Shown: positions 1 to 9,255 of the stretch, in pieces | Layout of the letters: each line of letters starts with the position of its first letter | How positions within the stretch are numbered: position 1 is the stretch's first letter | Source: Paenibacillus sacheonensis | Lineage (GTDB): Bacteria; Bacillota; Bacilli; Paenibacillales; Paenibacillaceae | Assembly: GCF_009909195.1 (NCBI RefSeq) | Contig: NZ_JAAAMU010000006.1 | Location: forward strand, 310,001-374,000 | DNA length: 64,000 nucleotides | Reading direction: 5' to 3' | Position numbers and translations under genes: made by a program | The notes under the pieces: generated by a model | The model's input: only the letters and a program-made list of their open reading frames with translations | Database searches by the model: none | What the model was told of the DNA's origin: nothing

Positions 1-123
1 GTAGATCCACCGGTAGGAGATATAACCCGTCAATAATATGGGTATGATCGTCGCGACGGTCAGGATAACGGCTAATCTTCCCTTCAATGACCCGATCAGC
101 GAAAACCGGCGGATCGCTTCCAT
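1..123 (-). CDS. N-terminus of a membrane protein, probably a sensor histidine kinase (partial)
   Basis: An open frame runs from an ATG at 123 off the left edge, giving the first 41 residues of a larger protein. A good ribosome binding site (AAGGGGAG) lies just upstream of the ATG on the minus strand. The visible part has a short basic, polar start ([17 protein letters not shown]) followed by a hydrophobic segment (residues about 18-34) ending in GYISYRWIY. This is the usual start of YesM-type extracytoplasmic sensor kinases, in which the first membrane segment precedes an extracellular sensor region. No catalytic part is visible, so the class is inferred from the N-terminal pattern only; any membrane protein with one N-terminal anchor would also fit. 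Confidence 0.5.
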   Translation of the reverse strand, partial: MEAIRRFSLIGSLKGRLAVILTVATIIPILLTGYISYRWIY

Positions 124-366
124 GCTTCCGACTCCCCTTCGGCCTGCGCGTGCCGTCTCTCTCGTCTATCGGTCTATCGCGCGTTATCGATCAGCTTTAT
201 CGTAACACATGCCCTGCTCGGCTGGCTCGATGAAAAGGCGATGGCTGACTCCGTCCCGGCGACAGGCAGTCTATTACACGCCAATACGGGCTTCCTCCCT
301 ATCACGCAGTTTCTCTCTTCCTCATAAACTACTAAGAGTCGAACTATACGGAGGAGCCGTGATGCT

Positions 367-1287
367 ATGCAGGCGAAAAGCGCTAGCAATTTGAAAGTTA
401 TCGACGTTTCGCATTATCAGGGCAATGTCGATTGGAAAAAGGTGCGCGGGGACGGCGTCGTCGGCGCGTTTATAAAAGCTACGGAAGGCACGACCTTCAA
501 GGATTCCACCCTCTCCTCCAATGCGGTGAACGCGGCCGCGGAGGGCCTGCTCGTCGGTTTCTATCATTACGCGCATCCGGAAAAAACCGATGCCGTATCG
601 GAAGCGGCGTACTTCGCCTCCGTCATCGCCGGATACAAGTCGGATTTCCCGTATGTGCTGGATGTCGAGGGCGATGCGTCGAAGCTCGGCGCCGACAAGC
701 TGACGGACTGGTGCGTGAAGTGGCTTCAAGAGGTTAAGCGGCTGACGGGCCGCGATACGATGATATACTCCGGCGCCAGCTTCGCCAATTCGTACTTGGG
801 CAAGGCGCTCGGCCAATGGCCGCTGTGGATCGCGCACTACGGCGTCGACACGCCGATGGGCAACAACACGTGGAGCGAATGGGCGGTCTTCCAGTATACG
901 TCCACCGGAATCGTCGATGGCATCGCCGGCAACGTGGATGTCAACGCCATGGAGAAAGCCTTCTACGACAAATACGCCGGCGTCACCGTCGTGAAGCCGC
1001 TCAGCGAACTAGATACGATCAAGGTCGTCATCAACGATAAACTGGCCGCTTACGGACGCAACGTGAACGGCTCGGTCTATGCGCCGATCCGCCAATTCGG
1101 CGATGCCCTCGGCATGACCGTGTCCTGGAATGAAACCGAGAAGGTACCCTATCTGAACGACATCCCGTTCACGCAATATATCCTGTTCGAAGGATCGTCT
1201 TATGTCAGCGCGCGGTCCATCGGCGCGATCCTCGGCGGTACGGTGACTTGGGACGGCAAGACGCAAAAGGTGTACATCTACTATTGA
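367..1287 (+). CDS. GH25 lysozyme-like muramidase with C-terminal copper-amine-oxidase-type stalk domain
   Basis: The product has 306 residues. Residues about 9-200 match the glycoside hydrolase 25 (Chalaropsis lysozyme) fold: IDVSHYQGNVDW at the start, FIKATEG, GFYHYA and the acidic DVEGD that carries catalytic residues of the family. GH25 enzymes cleave N-acetylmuramyl bonds in peptidoglycan. Residues about 210-306 resemble the copper amine oxidase N-terminal-like domain common in Paenibacillus wall proteins (VINDKLAAYG, YAPIRQFGDALG, YVSARSIGAILGGTV). GGAGGAG sits 10 nt before ATG 367, which decides the start. No signal peptide is visible, odd for a wall hydrolase; spore release or mother-cell action is possible. 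It stands alone and ends at a terminator shared with glpD. Confidence 0.88.
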   Translation: MQAKSASNLKVIDVSHYQGNVDWKKVRGDGVVGAFIKATEGTTFKDSTLSSNAVNAAAEGLLVGFYHYAHPEKTDAVSEAAYFASVIAGYKSDFPYVLDVEGDASKLGADKLTDWCVKWLQEVKRLTGRDTMIYSGASFANSYLGKALGQWPLWIAHYGVDTPMGNNTWSEWAVFQYTSTGIVDGIAGNVDVNAMEKAFYDKYAGVTVVKPLSELDTIKVVINDKLAAYGRNVNGSVYAPIRQFGDALGMTVSWNETEKVPYLNDIPFTQYILFEGSSYVSARSIGAILGGTVTWDGKTQKVYIYY

Positions 1288-1358
1288 CTGGATACCGAAT
1301 AAGCAGTAACGAACGGTCGAATAACGCATGAGCGAATAACGAAAGTCATACGCGACAC

Positions 1359-1402
1359 GAAAAAACCGGGAAAGGGCAGAAGCTGCTCCTCCCGGTTTTC
1401 TT
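1359..1402. terminator. Bidirectional terminator between the GH25 gene and glpD
   Basis: AAAACCGGGA and TCCCGGTTTT form a stem around a loop of about 20 nt, with A-rich and T-rich flanks on both sides. It lies between two convergent genes and can serve both. Confidence 0.8.
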
Positions 1403-1425
1403 ATGCCGTCGTCTTCACGGTCCGC

Positions 1426-3108
1426 TCAACCCTGCGTCGGACCCGCCGCCTCGGCCAGCTGCCGCTCCAGCTCGGCCGCGTACGCGGAGCGCTGCTCCTT
1501 CGTCCACCGCAGCCGCTCCGCCATCGCGGCGACGACGGCGTCCTTCCAGCGGCGCACCTCCGCGATGCGGAAGAACATGCCGCCCGTGCGGCGAACGAGG
1601 AAATCGGCCGGCTTCACCGCCATCTCCGATTCCATCGCGTACCGCAGCGCGACCGCGAGCACGAGCGGCAAGCCATGCTTCAGCGCCCACGGCTTCGTCG
1701 GCGCCGCAAGCCCGAACAGCTGCGCGGCGTTGGAGCCGTAGCGCCGCGCTAGGAATGCGGCTTCGCCGGCGGTGAAGCCGCTTCGCTGTCCCTCGCCCGT
1801 CTTCGTGCGGACGAACGATTCGAAATTGCGCGAGCCGCCGACATCGCCGCCGGATAGCGGAATCCCTTTCGTCCGGCTCGCGCTCAGCGGAGGCTTCCCT
1901 TCCGCGCGGAGAAGCTCGTCGATTTTGTTCACGACCGTCTCGGCCATCTTGCGGTAGCCCGTCAGCTTCCCGCCGGCAATGGAGATCAGGCCCGAGGAAG
2001 AGACGAAGATCTCGTCCCGCCTCGATATCTCCGAAGGCGACTTGCCCTCCTGCTGAATCAGCGGGCGCAGCCCTGCCCAGCTCGACTCCACGTCCGCCGC
2101 CGTTAAGGCGAGGCTCGGGAACATCAAGTTGGCCGCCTCCAGCAGGTAGCTCCGGTCCTCTTCCGTTAGCGTCGGATGCGCCGTGTCGCCGGTATAATTC
2201 GTATCGGTCGTACCGAAGTAAGCCTTGCCCTCGCGCGGAATGGCAAACACCATCCGCCCGTCCGGCGTATCGAAATAGACCGCCTGCCGCAGCGGGAAAC
2301 GGCGCCCGTCGAAGACCAGATGCACGCCTTTGGTCAGGCGAAGCGTCTTCCCCTGCTTGGAGCCGTCCAAGTCGCGCACCTCGTCGACCCAAGGCCCGGT
2401 TGCATTGACGATCTTGTCGGCGCGGAGCGCATAGACCCCTCCGCCGATCAGGTCGCGGACGACTGCGCCGGTCAGCGTTCCGTTCCCGTCGTACTGTAGC
2501 TCCTCGACCTTGGCGTAGTTGACGGCAAGGGCGCCGTTCTGGACCGCCTTCTTCATGACCTCGATCGTCAGCCGCGCGTCGTCCGTCCGGTACTCGACAT
2601 AGTAGCCGCCGCCCTTCAGTCCTTCCCGCTTCAGCAGCGGCTCCTTCGTCAGCGTCTGCTCGGGACTCAGCATGACGCGCCGCTCCCCTCGCTTGACGCC
2701 GGCCAGAAAATCATACACCCGCAGACCCACGCTCGTGGACAGCTTGCCGAAGGTTCCGCCCGCGTACAGCGGCAGCAGCATCCACTCCGGCGTCGTCACA
2801 TGCGGCCCGTTCTCGTAGACGATCGCCCGTTCTTTGCCGACCTCCGCCACGACGCCGATCTCGAATTGCTTCAAATACCGCAGACCGCCGTGGACGAGCT
2901 TCGTCGACCGGCTCGAGGTGCCTGCCGCGAAATCCTGCATATCCACCACCGCCGTACGCAATCCGCGGGCAGCCGCATCCAGCGCGATGCCGGCTCCCGT
3001 AATGCCGCCGCCGATGACGAGCACGTCGAAGGGCTTGTTCGCCATATCCGTCAACAGAGCGGGCCGGTCTTCCGCCGCGAACCGGCCCGTTCTCGTAAAG
3101 GTTGTCAT
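1426..3108 (-). CDS. glpD: Aerobic glycerol-3-phosphate dehydrogenase GlpD
   Basis: The 560-residue product matches the FAD-dependent enzyme that oxidises glycerol 3-phosphate to dihydroxyacetone phosphate at the membrane and passes electrons to quinone. The FAD-binding glycine motif VIGGGITGAG lies near residue 32. Family blocks follow: GTSSRSTKLVHGGLRYLKQF, ENGPHVTTPEWMLLP, YYVEYRTDDARL, TKGVHLVF and SSWAGLRPLI. The sequence is close to B. subtilis GlpD along its length. An in-frame ATG lies 24 nt upstream (3132) but has no ribosome binding site of its own; the GGAGAAAGG overlapping it serves the ATG at 3108, so I chose the shorter form. It follows glpK on the same strand after about 150 nt, giving a kinase-dehydrogenase pair for glycerol use. 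No glpF or glpP is in the window. Confidence 0.96.
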   Translation of the reverse strand: MTTFTRTGRFAAEDRPALLTDMANKPFDVLVIGGGITGAGIALDAAARGLRTAVVDMQDFAAGTSSRSTKLVHGGLRYLKQFEIGVVAEVGKERAIVYENGPHVTTPEWMLLPLYAGGTFGKLSTSVGLRVYDFLAGVKRGERRVMLSPEQTLTKEPLLKREGLKGGGYYVEYRTDDARLTIEVMKKAVQNGALAVNYAKVEELQYDGNGTLTGAVVRDLIGGGVYALRADKIVNATGPWVDEVRDLDGSKQGKTLRLTKGVHLVFDGRRFPLRQAVYFDTPDGRMVFAIPREGKAYFGTTDTNYTGDTAHPTLTEEDRSYLLEAANLMFPSLALTAADVESSWAGLRPLIQQEGKSPSEISRRDEIFVSSSGLISIAGGKLTGYRKMAETVVNKIDELLRAEGKPPLSASRTKGIPLSGGDVGGSRNFESFVRTKTGEGQRSGFTAGEAAFLARRYGSNAAQLFGLAAPTKPWALKHGLPLVLAVALRYAMESEMAVKPADFLVRRTGGMFFRIAEVRRWKDAVVAAMAERLRWTKEQRSAYAAELERQLAEAAGPTQG

Positions 3109-3255
3109 GATTCCACGCCTGCCTTTCTCCATTCAGTGTACGCCGGAGACGCCGATGCTGCGCATGGCCGCGAACAGCCATAGCCCGTTAGATTCTGTAT
3201 TACCCTGCAGACGGACGGATGATACAAGAACCGCGCCCTCGATCGCAGCACTCAA

Positions 3256-4767
<1,512 letters not shown>

Positions 4768-5001
4768 TCACCGCTTCCGCGGCCGTTCATTCATGCGTTC
4801 GCCCGCCGCTTCCACGATGAACAATTCGTGCGGCAGGCGTGCTTTTGGTCACTCTCAATATGCCAAATTTCATCCGTTTTGACAATCGGGCGTAAACGAA
4901 TCGTAAGCGGCCCATGCATAATTCAGGCCATCATAGAAGCATATTGATAAGGAACCCTGTCGATGAAGAACACATATCGATCCAACGAAGGAGACTGCAC
5001 A

Positions 5002-5235
5002 ATGAATAAACTGCGCGCGCAAGAAATCGCGGCATCGCCCGTCATGGCCGAGGTGACCTGCGACGGTGTACCGGTCTACATTCAATATGTCGATGAAGAG
5101 AACGACACGGCCCGCATCTATCCGCTTGACCGTCCGGACGAGGAATCGACCGTCTCCTTGGGCAGTCTGACCGAACCGTCTCCATTCCAATCGGATGGCA
5201 TCCATATGATATGCCCGCCCTCCCAGCAGCAATAA
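5002..5235 (+). CDS. sspH: Small acid-soluble spore protein, H type
   Basis: From ATG 5002 the product is 77 residues: MNKLRAQEIAASP, then VPVYIQYVDEENDTARIYPL and STVSLGSL. This matches the H-type small acid-soluble spore proteins, minor proteins of the dormant spore core expressed in the forespore. B. subtilis SspH is 59 residues; here the C-terminus is longer and rich in Pro, Ser and Gln. AAGGAG lies 8 nt before this ATG; an upstream in-frame ATG at 4963 has no such site and lacks family similarity, so it was discarded. A GCATA block at 4916-4920 and CATATTG at 4940-4946 could form a forespore sigma promoter, but their spacing (19 nt) is slightly long. Confidence 0.88.
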   Translation: MNKLRAQEIAASPVMAEVTCDGVPVYIQYVDEENDTARIYPLDRPDEESTVSLGSLTEPSPFQSDGIHMICPPSQQQ

Positions 5236-5238
5236 ATC

Positions 5239-5300
5239 AAAAAAGAGACCCGCAGCAACGGGCTGCGGGTCTGAAGTCAATCTATATAATAGGGGGTTGA
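5239..5300 (-). ncRNA. Candidate small RNA, copy A (C-rich head, strong terminator)
   Basis: On the minus strand TATAAT (5306-5311) is followed by AAGACTCAACCCCCT and, after about 20 nt, by a strong stem-loop (AGACCCGCAGC / GCTGCGGGTCT, 5246-5272) with a T-run at 5239-5244. The T-run is only on the minus strand, so the hairpin terminates a minus-strand transcript, not sspH. The predicted RNA is about 60 nt with an exposed ACCCCCU, which could pair with AGGGGGU ribosome binding sites. A second copy at 17346-17406 keeps the promoter, C-rich head and terminator while the spacer differs, which argues for a gene rather than a bare terminator. Its targets and any link to known C-rich Bacillus small RNAs are unknown. 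Confidence 0.6.
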
Positions 5301-5305
5301 GTCTT

Positions 5306-5362
5306 ATTATAGGGACCGAAGATTAAAGGAACATGAAAATGGCATTGCAGTTCCGTTACAAT
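5306..5362 (-). promoter_or_regulatory. Promoter and upstream palindrome of small-RNA copy A
   Basis: The -10 box TATAAT is at 5306-5311. No good -35 box is at the standard distance. Thirty-two nt further upstream lies the imperfect 19-bp palindrome ATTGTAACGGAACTGCAAT (5344-5362), centred near -53 from the inferred start, a usual place for an activator. Copy B has the same palindrome at the same distance. Confidence 0.5.
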
Positions 5363-5455
5363 TCGATATCAAACGTAATATACAGTCACCTTCCCCGACT
5401 CATGAACCTGCCTGTTCTCGGCTCGAAAACCCGCTGGGCCGCTTGGCCCTTGCAG

Positions 5456-6787
5456 TCAGAACAACCATGCCACCCACAAGTACAGCATCACGAGCGTGAA
5501 AATGACCGTCACGGGAATGACCGCGATCGTGACTTTGATATACTGCTTCCAGCTTACCGCGACGCCGCCCTTGCGAACGATATGCATCCACATCAGCGTA
5601 GCGAGCGTGCCGATCGGCAGGAGCAGGGAACCCATGTCGCTTCCGATGACGCTGGAGAGGTACGAGAGCTTGAGCGTCAGCGGATCCAGATCCATATGCG
5701 TCAGCGTCAGCGTGCCCACCATCAGCGCGGGATGATTGTTGAACAGATTGGACAGCAGGCTCAGCAGGATGCCCATCAGGACGCTTGCGTTCAACAGGCC
5801 CGCGGCGACGATCGGCTCGAGGACCCGCACCAAGTAGTCGGTCAACCCCAGATTGTTCAACCCGTAGATGATGACGTACATGCTGAACGCGAACAGCAGG
5901 ATGTACCACGGCGTTTTCTTCAGGACGTCCACCGGCGGGACTTTCAAATAGAACCATCGCCAAACCAGCAGTACCGCGGATCCGATGACGGCCATAAGCG
6001 GCACGGGAAAACCGAAGTAGGAAGCGGCGAAGAGGCTGACGCGCACGGTGAATACGAAGAGCAGCACATTGCGCATGAATGCGCCCCGGTTCTCGCCCTG
6101 ATAAGGGTCCATGAGCGGATGACCGCCCGGAATGAACCCGAACTGCCCGAAAGCCGGAAGCTTCTTCGGCAGTACCCTGCTGAAGGTCAAGTACAGGAGT
6201 CCCGCCATAAGGAGAAGCCCGAGCGATGCCGGAACGAACATCATCGCGCTCTGCATGTAGAGACTCATATGAACGATTTTGAGCGCGATGAGATTGACGA
6301 TATTGCTGACGCCGATCGGGGCGCTCGAGGCGGTCGCTACAAGCGCGCCGGAGATGAGGTAAGGGATTTTCTGATGATTTTTCAAACCCATGTTCCGCAG
6401 CAGCATGAGCAGAATCGGCGTCGTGATGAGGATGCTTCCGTCGTTGTTGACGAACAACGTCATGAGGAAGCAGAACAAATTCGTCAGCCAGAAGAGGCGG
6501 ATGCCCGATCCCCTCGCTTTGCGGATCAATAATTCGGCGGCCCAGTAGAAGAAGCCGAAGCTCTCCAACACGATGGCCATGACGATCGTCGCGATAATCG
6601 TAATGGCCGCGCCGCCGATCGTCTCGGAGATGCTCCAAAGATCGGACAGCGAGACGCTGCCGCTCAGCAGCACGACGCAGGCACCGACGGTCGCAGGTAT
6701 CGCTTCGTTCACGTGGGGACGCCAGAAGATGAAGCCGATGGTGAACAAGAACGCGCAGATTGTCGTTAGAACCGTTAGATCATGCAT
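5456..6787 (-). CDS. ArsB/ion-transporter superfamily membrane permease
   Basis: The 443-residue product is almost wholly hydrophobic with about 11-12 predicted membrane segments. Typical superfamily features are a pseudo-duplicated fold, an LFVNNDGSILITTPILL segment in the first half and GALVATASSAPIGVSNIVNL, which resemble the ArsB arsenite permease blocks. The second half carries LSNLFNNHPALMVGTLTL and SVIGSDMGSLLLPIGTLATLMW. The substrate cannot be told from sequence: arsenite, another oxyanion or a carboxylate are possible. No arsR, arsC or arsA lies nearby, which weakens an arsenic role. AGAGAGG precedes the ATG. It is convergent with sspH and divergent from the following hydrolase. Confidence 0.75.
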   Translation of the reverse strand: MHDLTVLTTICAFLFTIGFIFWRPHVNEAIPATVGACVVLLSGSVSLSDLWSISETIGGAAITIIATIVMAIVLESFGFFYWAAELLIRKARGSGIRLFWLTNLFCFLMTLFVNNDGSILITTPILLMLLRNMGLKNHQKIPYLISGALVATASSAPIGVSNIVNLIALKIVHMSLYMQSAMMFVPASLGLLLMAGLLYLTFSRVLPKKLPAFGQFGFIPGGHPLMDPYQGENRGAFMRNVLLFVFTVRVSLFAASYFGFPVPLMAVIGSAVLLVWRWFYLKVPPVDVLKKTPWYILLFAFSMYVIIYGLNNLGLTDYLVRVLEPIVAAGLLNASVLMGILLSLLSNLFNNHPALMVGTLTLTHMDLDPLTLKLSYLSSVIGSDMGSLLLPIGTLATLMWMHIVRKGGVAVSWKQYIKVTIAVIPVTVIFTLVMLYLWVAWLF

Positions 6788-7223
6788 GACTCAACCTCTC
6801 TTTCCGATTCGAAATGGGAGCTGTCCTTGCTTGTATGCCCGGCGGAACGAAGCAGCCTATCCGCGATGCGATTTTCATAGATTACCTTCTTCGGAATGCC
6901 ACTGACAGCAAGGATGTACTGTATTTATACGTCCGTGACACATGGCTCGTACTGGTCGCTATACTTAACTCTATGAAAACCATCTCTTACCGCTTGGAGA
7001 CAGATGTCTCCGCATGACGTTTGATCGCTGCGGTCAAACGCCCGTCCCGGCCGCGGCGAAGCACGGCAATCGCCCTTGTTCCTGGGACTTGTCCGAACAC
7101 GGCGCTAAGCCCTCGGCATCGGACTGCCGGGGCCGTGCTTGCGCGATATTCGCTTGCCGGGTAACACCTCTGGGCGGCTGGGCGTATAGTAAATCATTCG
7201 ATCAGGAAAGGAACAACGATCCC
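6788..7223. other. Gene-free divergent control region
   Basis: This 436-base stretch separates two divergent genes and must hold their promoters. Short frames here have no ribosome binding site or recognisable product. I see no clear hairpin, riboswitch or repeat. Confidence 0.4.
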
Positions 7224-8132
7224 ATGATTCCTTATATGTTCAGTCCGTACGGTCCTTCCGGTCCATTCGGGCAAAATAGAGCCTTCGGTTACGGCCCCTC
7301 CTATCCGCCCGTGACCATTTATTACAGCTATCCGCCGCAGCCTTGGCAAGCCCATCCGGCTCCTTACCGGCATGAGCCGTCCCGCAAGAAGGAACAGCCG
7401 CTGACGTTCGTGCTCGTCCACGGCTCCTGGGCGGACGCCAGCTTCTGGGACGGCGTCGCCGCCGAGCTGCGCAAGCAGGGACATTCCGTCTACGTGCCCG
7501 AATATCCGGGCCATGGCGCGGATTTCATGAATACGACGGCCACGCATGCGATGATGTCCAAAGCCGTCGCGGACGACATCGAAGCGCTTGATCTGCACGA
7601 CGTCGTGCTCGTCGGCCACAGCTTCGGCGGCTCGGTCGTGCAGAAAGCCGCGGAGCTCGTGCCGGACCGATTGAAGCGGATCGTCTTCATCGACGGCTTC
7701 GTCGTGAAGGACGGCGGCACCTTGGCCGATGAATTCCCTCCCGAGCGTATCCCGATCTTCAGCAAGCTCATCGCCGACTCCAAGAACAACACGCTCATGC
7801 TGCCGTTCCCCTTCTTCCGCGAAACGTTCGTCAACTTGGCGAGCCTCGAGCTGGCCAAGAAGATCTATGCCGGCACCAAGCCCGAGCCCGCAGGGCCGCT
7901 GTTCGAGAAGCTGGACCTGAAGAAGTTCTACAGCCTGCCAACGCCGAAGAGCTACGTATACTTGACTTCCGACAACGTACTGCCGCAAGGCGAAGGCTTC
8001 GGCTGGCACCCCCACATGTCGAGCCGCCTCGGCTTGTTCCGGCTCATCAAGGGACATGGCGACCATATGACGACGTTCTATACGGAGCCGCGGAAGATCG
8101 CCGAACTGCTGTATGAGGCTGGGCGGGACTAA
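7224..8132 (+). CDS. Alpha/beta hydrolase with a Pro/Tyr-rich N-terminal extension
   Basis: From ATG 7224 (AGGAAAGG 13 nt upstream) the product is 302 residues. Residues 1-50 are a low-complexity leader rich in Pro, Tyr and Gly (MFSPYGPSGPFGQ, YYSYPPQPW), reminiscent of spore-coat-type sequences. From about residue 55 a normal EstC-type esterase fold begins: FVLVHGSWADASFW (oxyanion region), GHSFGG with the nucleophile serine, and HGDHMTT near the C-terminus with the catalytic histidine. Such enzymes hydrolyse small esters; the natural substrate is unknown. No signal peptide is present. The leader could target the enzyme to the spore surface, but that is inference. An upstream frame extension to 7014 lacks support. 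Confidence 0.8.
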   Translation: MIPYMFSPYGPSGPFGQNRAFGYGPSYPPVTIYYSYPPQPWQAHPAPYRHEPSRKKEQPLTFVLVHGSWADASFWDGVAAELRKQGHSVYVPEYPGHGADFMNTTATHAMMSKAVADDIEALDLHDVVLVGHSFGGSVVQKAAELVPDRLKRIVFIDGFVVKDGGTLADEFPPERIPIFSKLIADSKNNTLMLPFPFFRETFVNLASLELAKKIYAGTKPEPAGPLFEKLDLKKFYSLPTPKSYVYLTSDNVLPQGEGFGWHPHMSSRLGLFRLIKGHGDHMTTFYTEPRKIAELLYEAGRD

Positions 8133-8143
8133 GCGCCGGCATA

Positions 8144-8184
8144 TAAAAAAAGGGATGGAGCAGCGTTGAGCTGTTCCATCCCTT
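8144..8184 (-). terminator. Terminator oriented to the minus strand
   Basis: GGGATGGAGCAGC and GCTGTTCCATCCC pair with a short loop. The A-run at 8144-8151 gives a U-tract only on the minus strand, so it ends a transcript coming from the repeat region or decayed acetyltransferase to the right. It may also stop hydrolase transcripts less efficiently. Confidence 0.65.
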
Positions 8185-8283
8185 AGGCTGCCGAGAGCCT
8201 GTCCTCCGCATTTGGAGGAGTTCCGCAAACACCGATAGCTTCCGCCGGCCACGCAGCATACATGCGGGCTGACGCCGAAGCCT

Positions 8284-8548
8284 GTCGCCTAAGCGCCTGA
8301 CGTCTGATGCCCCAACGCCTGAGATCTGACGCGTAACGGTTGACGTCTAACGTCTAACTCCTAACCTCCGTCGCCTAGCGCCTGACATCTAAAGTCAAAC
8401 ACCTAACCTCCTTCGCCTAGCGTCAAACACCTAGCATCTATCGCCTAGCGGTGGACGTCTAACTTTAAACACCTAACATCTGTCGCCTTAGCGCCTGATG
8501 TCTGATGCCCCACGCCTGACATCTGATGCCTAGCGCCTGACGTCTAAC
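8284..8548. repeat. Degenerate tandem heptamer array
   Basis: The segment is built of 7-bp units of the type NNCTAAC or GCCTGAC. From 8324 to 8484 I count 23 consecutive units in perfect phase (ATCTGAC, GCGTAAC, GGTTGAC, GTCTAAC and so on), 22 of which end in C. The flanks continue with slips of one or two bases. No open frame of interest crosses it. It touches the first box of the four-box element to its right. Confidence 0.85.
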
Positions 8549-8728
8549 GATTGTCAGCGTCGCTATTTCCCCAAACATACAGCTAAATAAACGCTAACGA
8601 TTATTACAGACGCTAATGGACGTATAAAAGTCGATTTTGACGGTAAAATCTCGAAATAAGCCTCCTGGCAACCATTAGCGATATAAAATAGGCATATGGA
8701 GCCGATTAACGATCCGTGCAATCGTTAG
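8544..8728. repeat. Four-box palindromic intergenic element, copy 1
   Basis: Four 23-bp boxes start at 8544, 8594, 8656 and 8706 (spacings 50, 62, 50). The first two read CTAACGATT...CGCTAW on the plus strand; the last two are the same type on the minus strand. Each box is itself an imperfect dyad (YTAACGA, 9 variable bases, then a CGTTAK-like half). The element at 48378-48562 has the same box type and identical spacing. Confidence 0.8.
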
Positions 8729-8862
8729 CCAGGAATGCCTAATATACATGGCGGGAATCAAGCTCATTTCCAAGGCTGGTATCCTAACGTAGGTTCAATT
8801 TGTAAGCATGACTATAAATGGCATGTATGGCCTGCATTAACAAACAGCTTTCGATCTCACAC

Positions 8863-9147
8863 TCATCCGAAGAATTTCGCGAGCTCGATCTCGTCGTGAA
8901 TGGGGATGCCGTAATAATCTTCCTGAGGGATGACCGGCTTGAGCATCCTCGCCTCATTGACCGCGCCCGGATAGACGGCGACGATCCGATACCCGAGCCT
9001 CTGATAGAACCGCAGCGCATCCAGATTATCGTTGGTCGTGATCAACTGAAGCTGCTTGATCCCCGCTTGTCTTGCCGCTTCTTCGACGGCAAGCACCAGT
9101 CCCATTTCTTGCTTATTTCGTATGTCCAGATGACCGATTAGACTTCG
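8863..9147 (-). pseudogene. Remnant of a GNAT acetyltransferase
   Basis: Only the C-terminal half of a GNAT enzyme remains. Reading from an in-frame stop at 9148-9150, the frame gives IGHLDIRNKQEMGLVLAVEEA (the acetyl-CoA-binding helix region), then LQLITTNDNLDALRFYQRLGYR and KPVIPQEDYYGIPIHDEIE, all typical of a family of about 150 residues. The N-terminal half is absent in every frame upstream to about 9230. The first ATG in the remnant (9105) lies after the cofactor-binding start and has no convincing ribosome binding site. I therefore call it a decayed gene rather than an 80-residue protein. Confidence 0.7.
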
Positions 9148-9255
9148 TCATGCGGCGAACGTAGAATTGGAATAGGCGGATGCAGCCATAATAGCGATAG
9201 GTTTCCATCATGGCGAATTTCGTTAAACGATACTAGGAGAAAGGACGTGAATGCG

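Noticed and set aside
5246-5272. Terminator of sspH
   Set aside because: The hairpin has no T-run on the plus strand; the run is on the minus strand and the downstream sequence is conserved with the locus at 17346.
7014-7223. N-terminal extension of the alpha/beta hydrolase
   Set aside because: The 70 extra codons have no ribosome binding site or similarity, while AGGAAAGG precedes ATG 7224.
8863-9105. An intact 80-residue acetyltransferase
   Set aside because: The frame begins inside the acetyl-CoA-binding motif and lacks the N-terminal half of the fold; recorded as a pseudogene.
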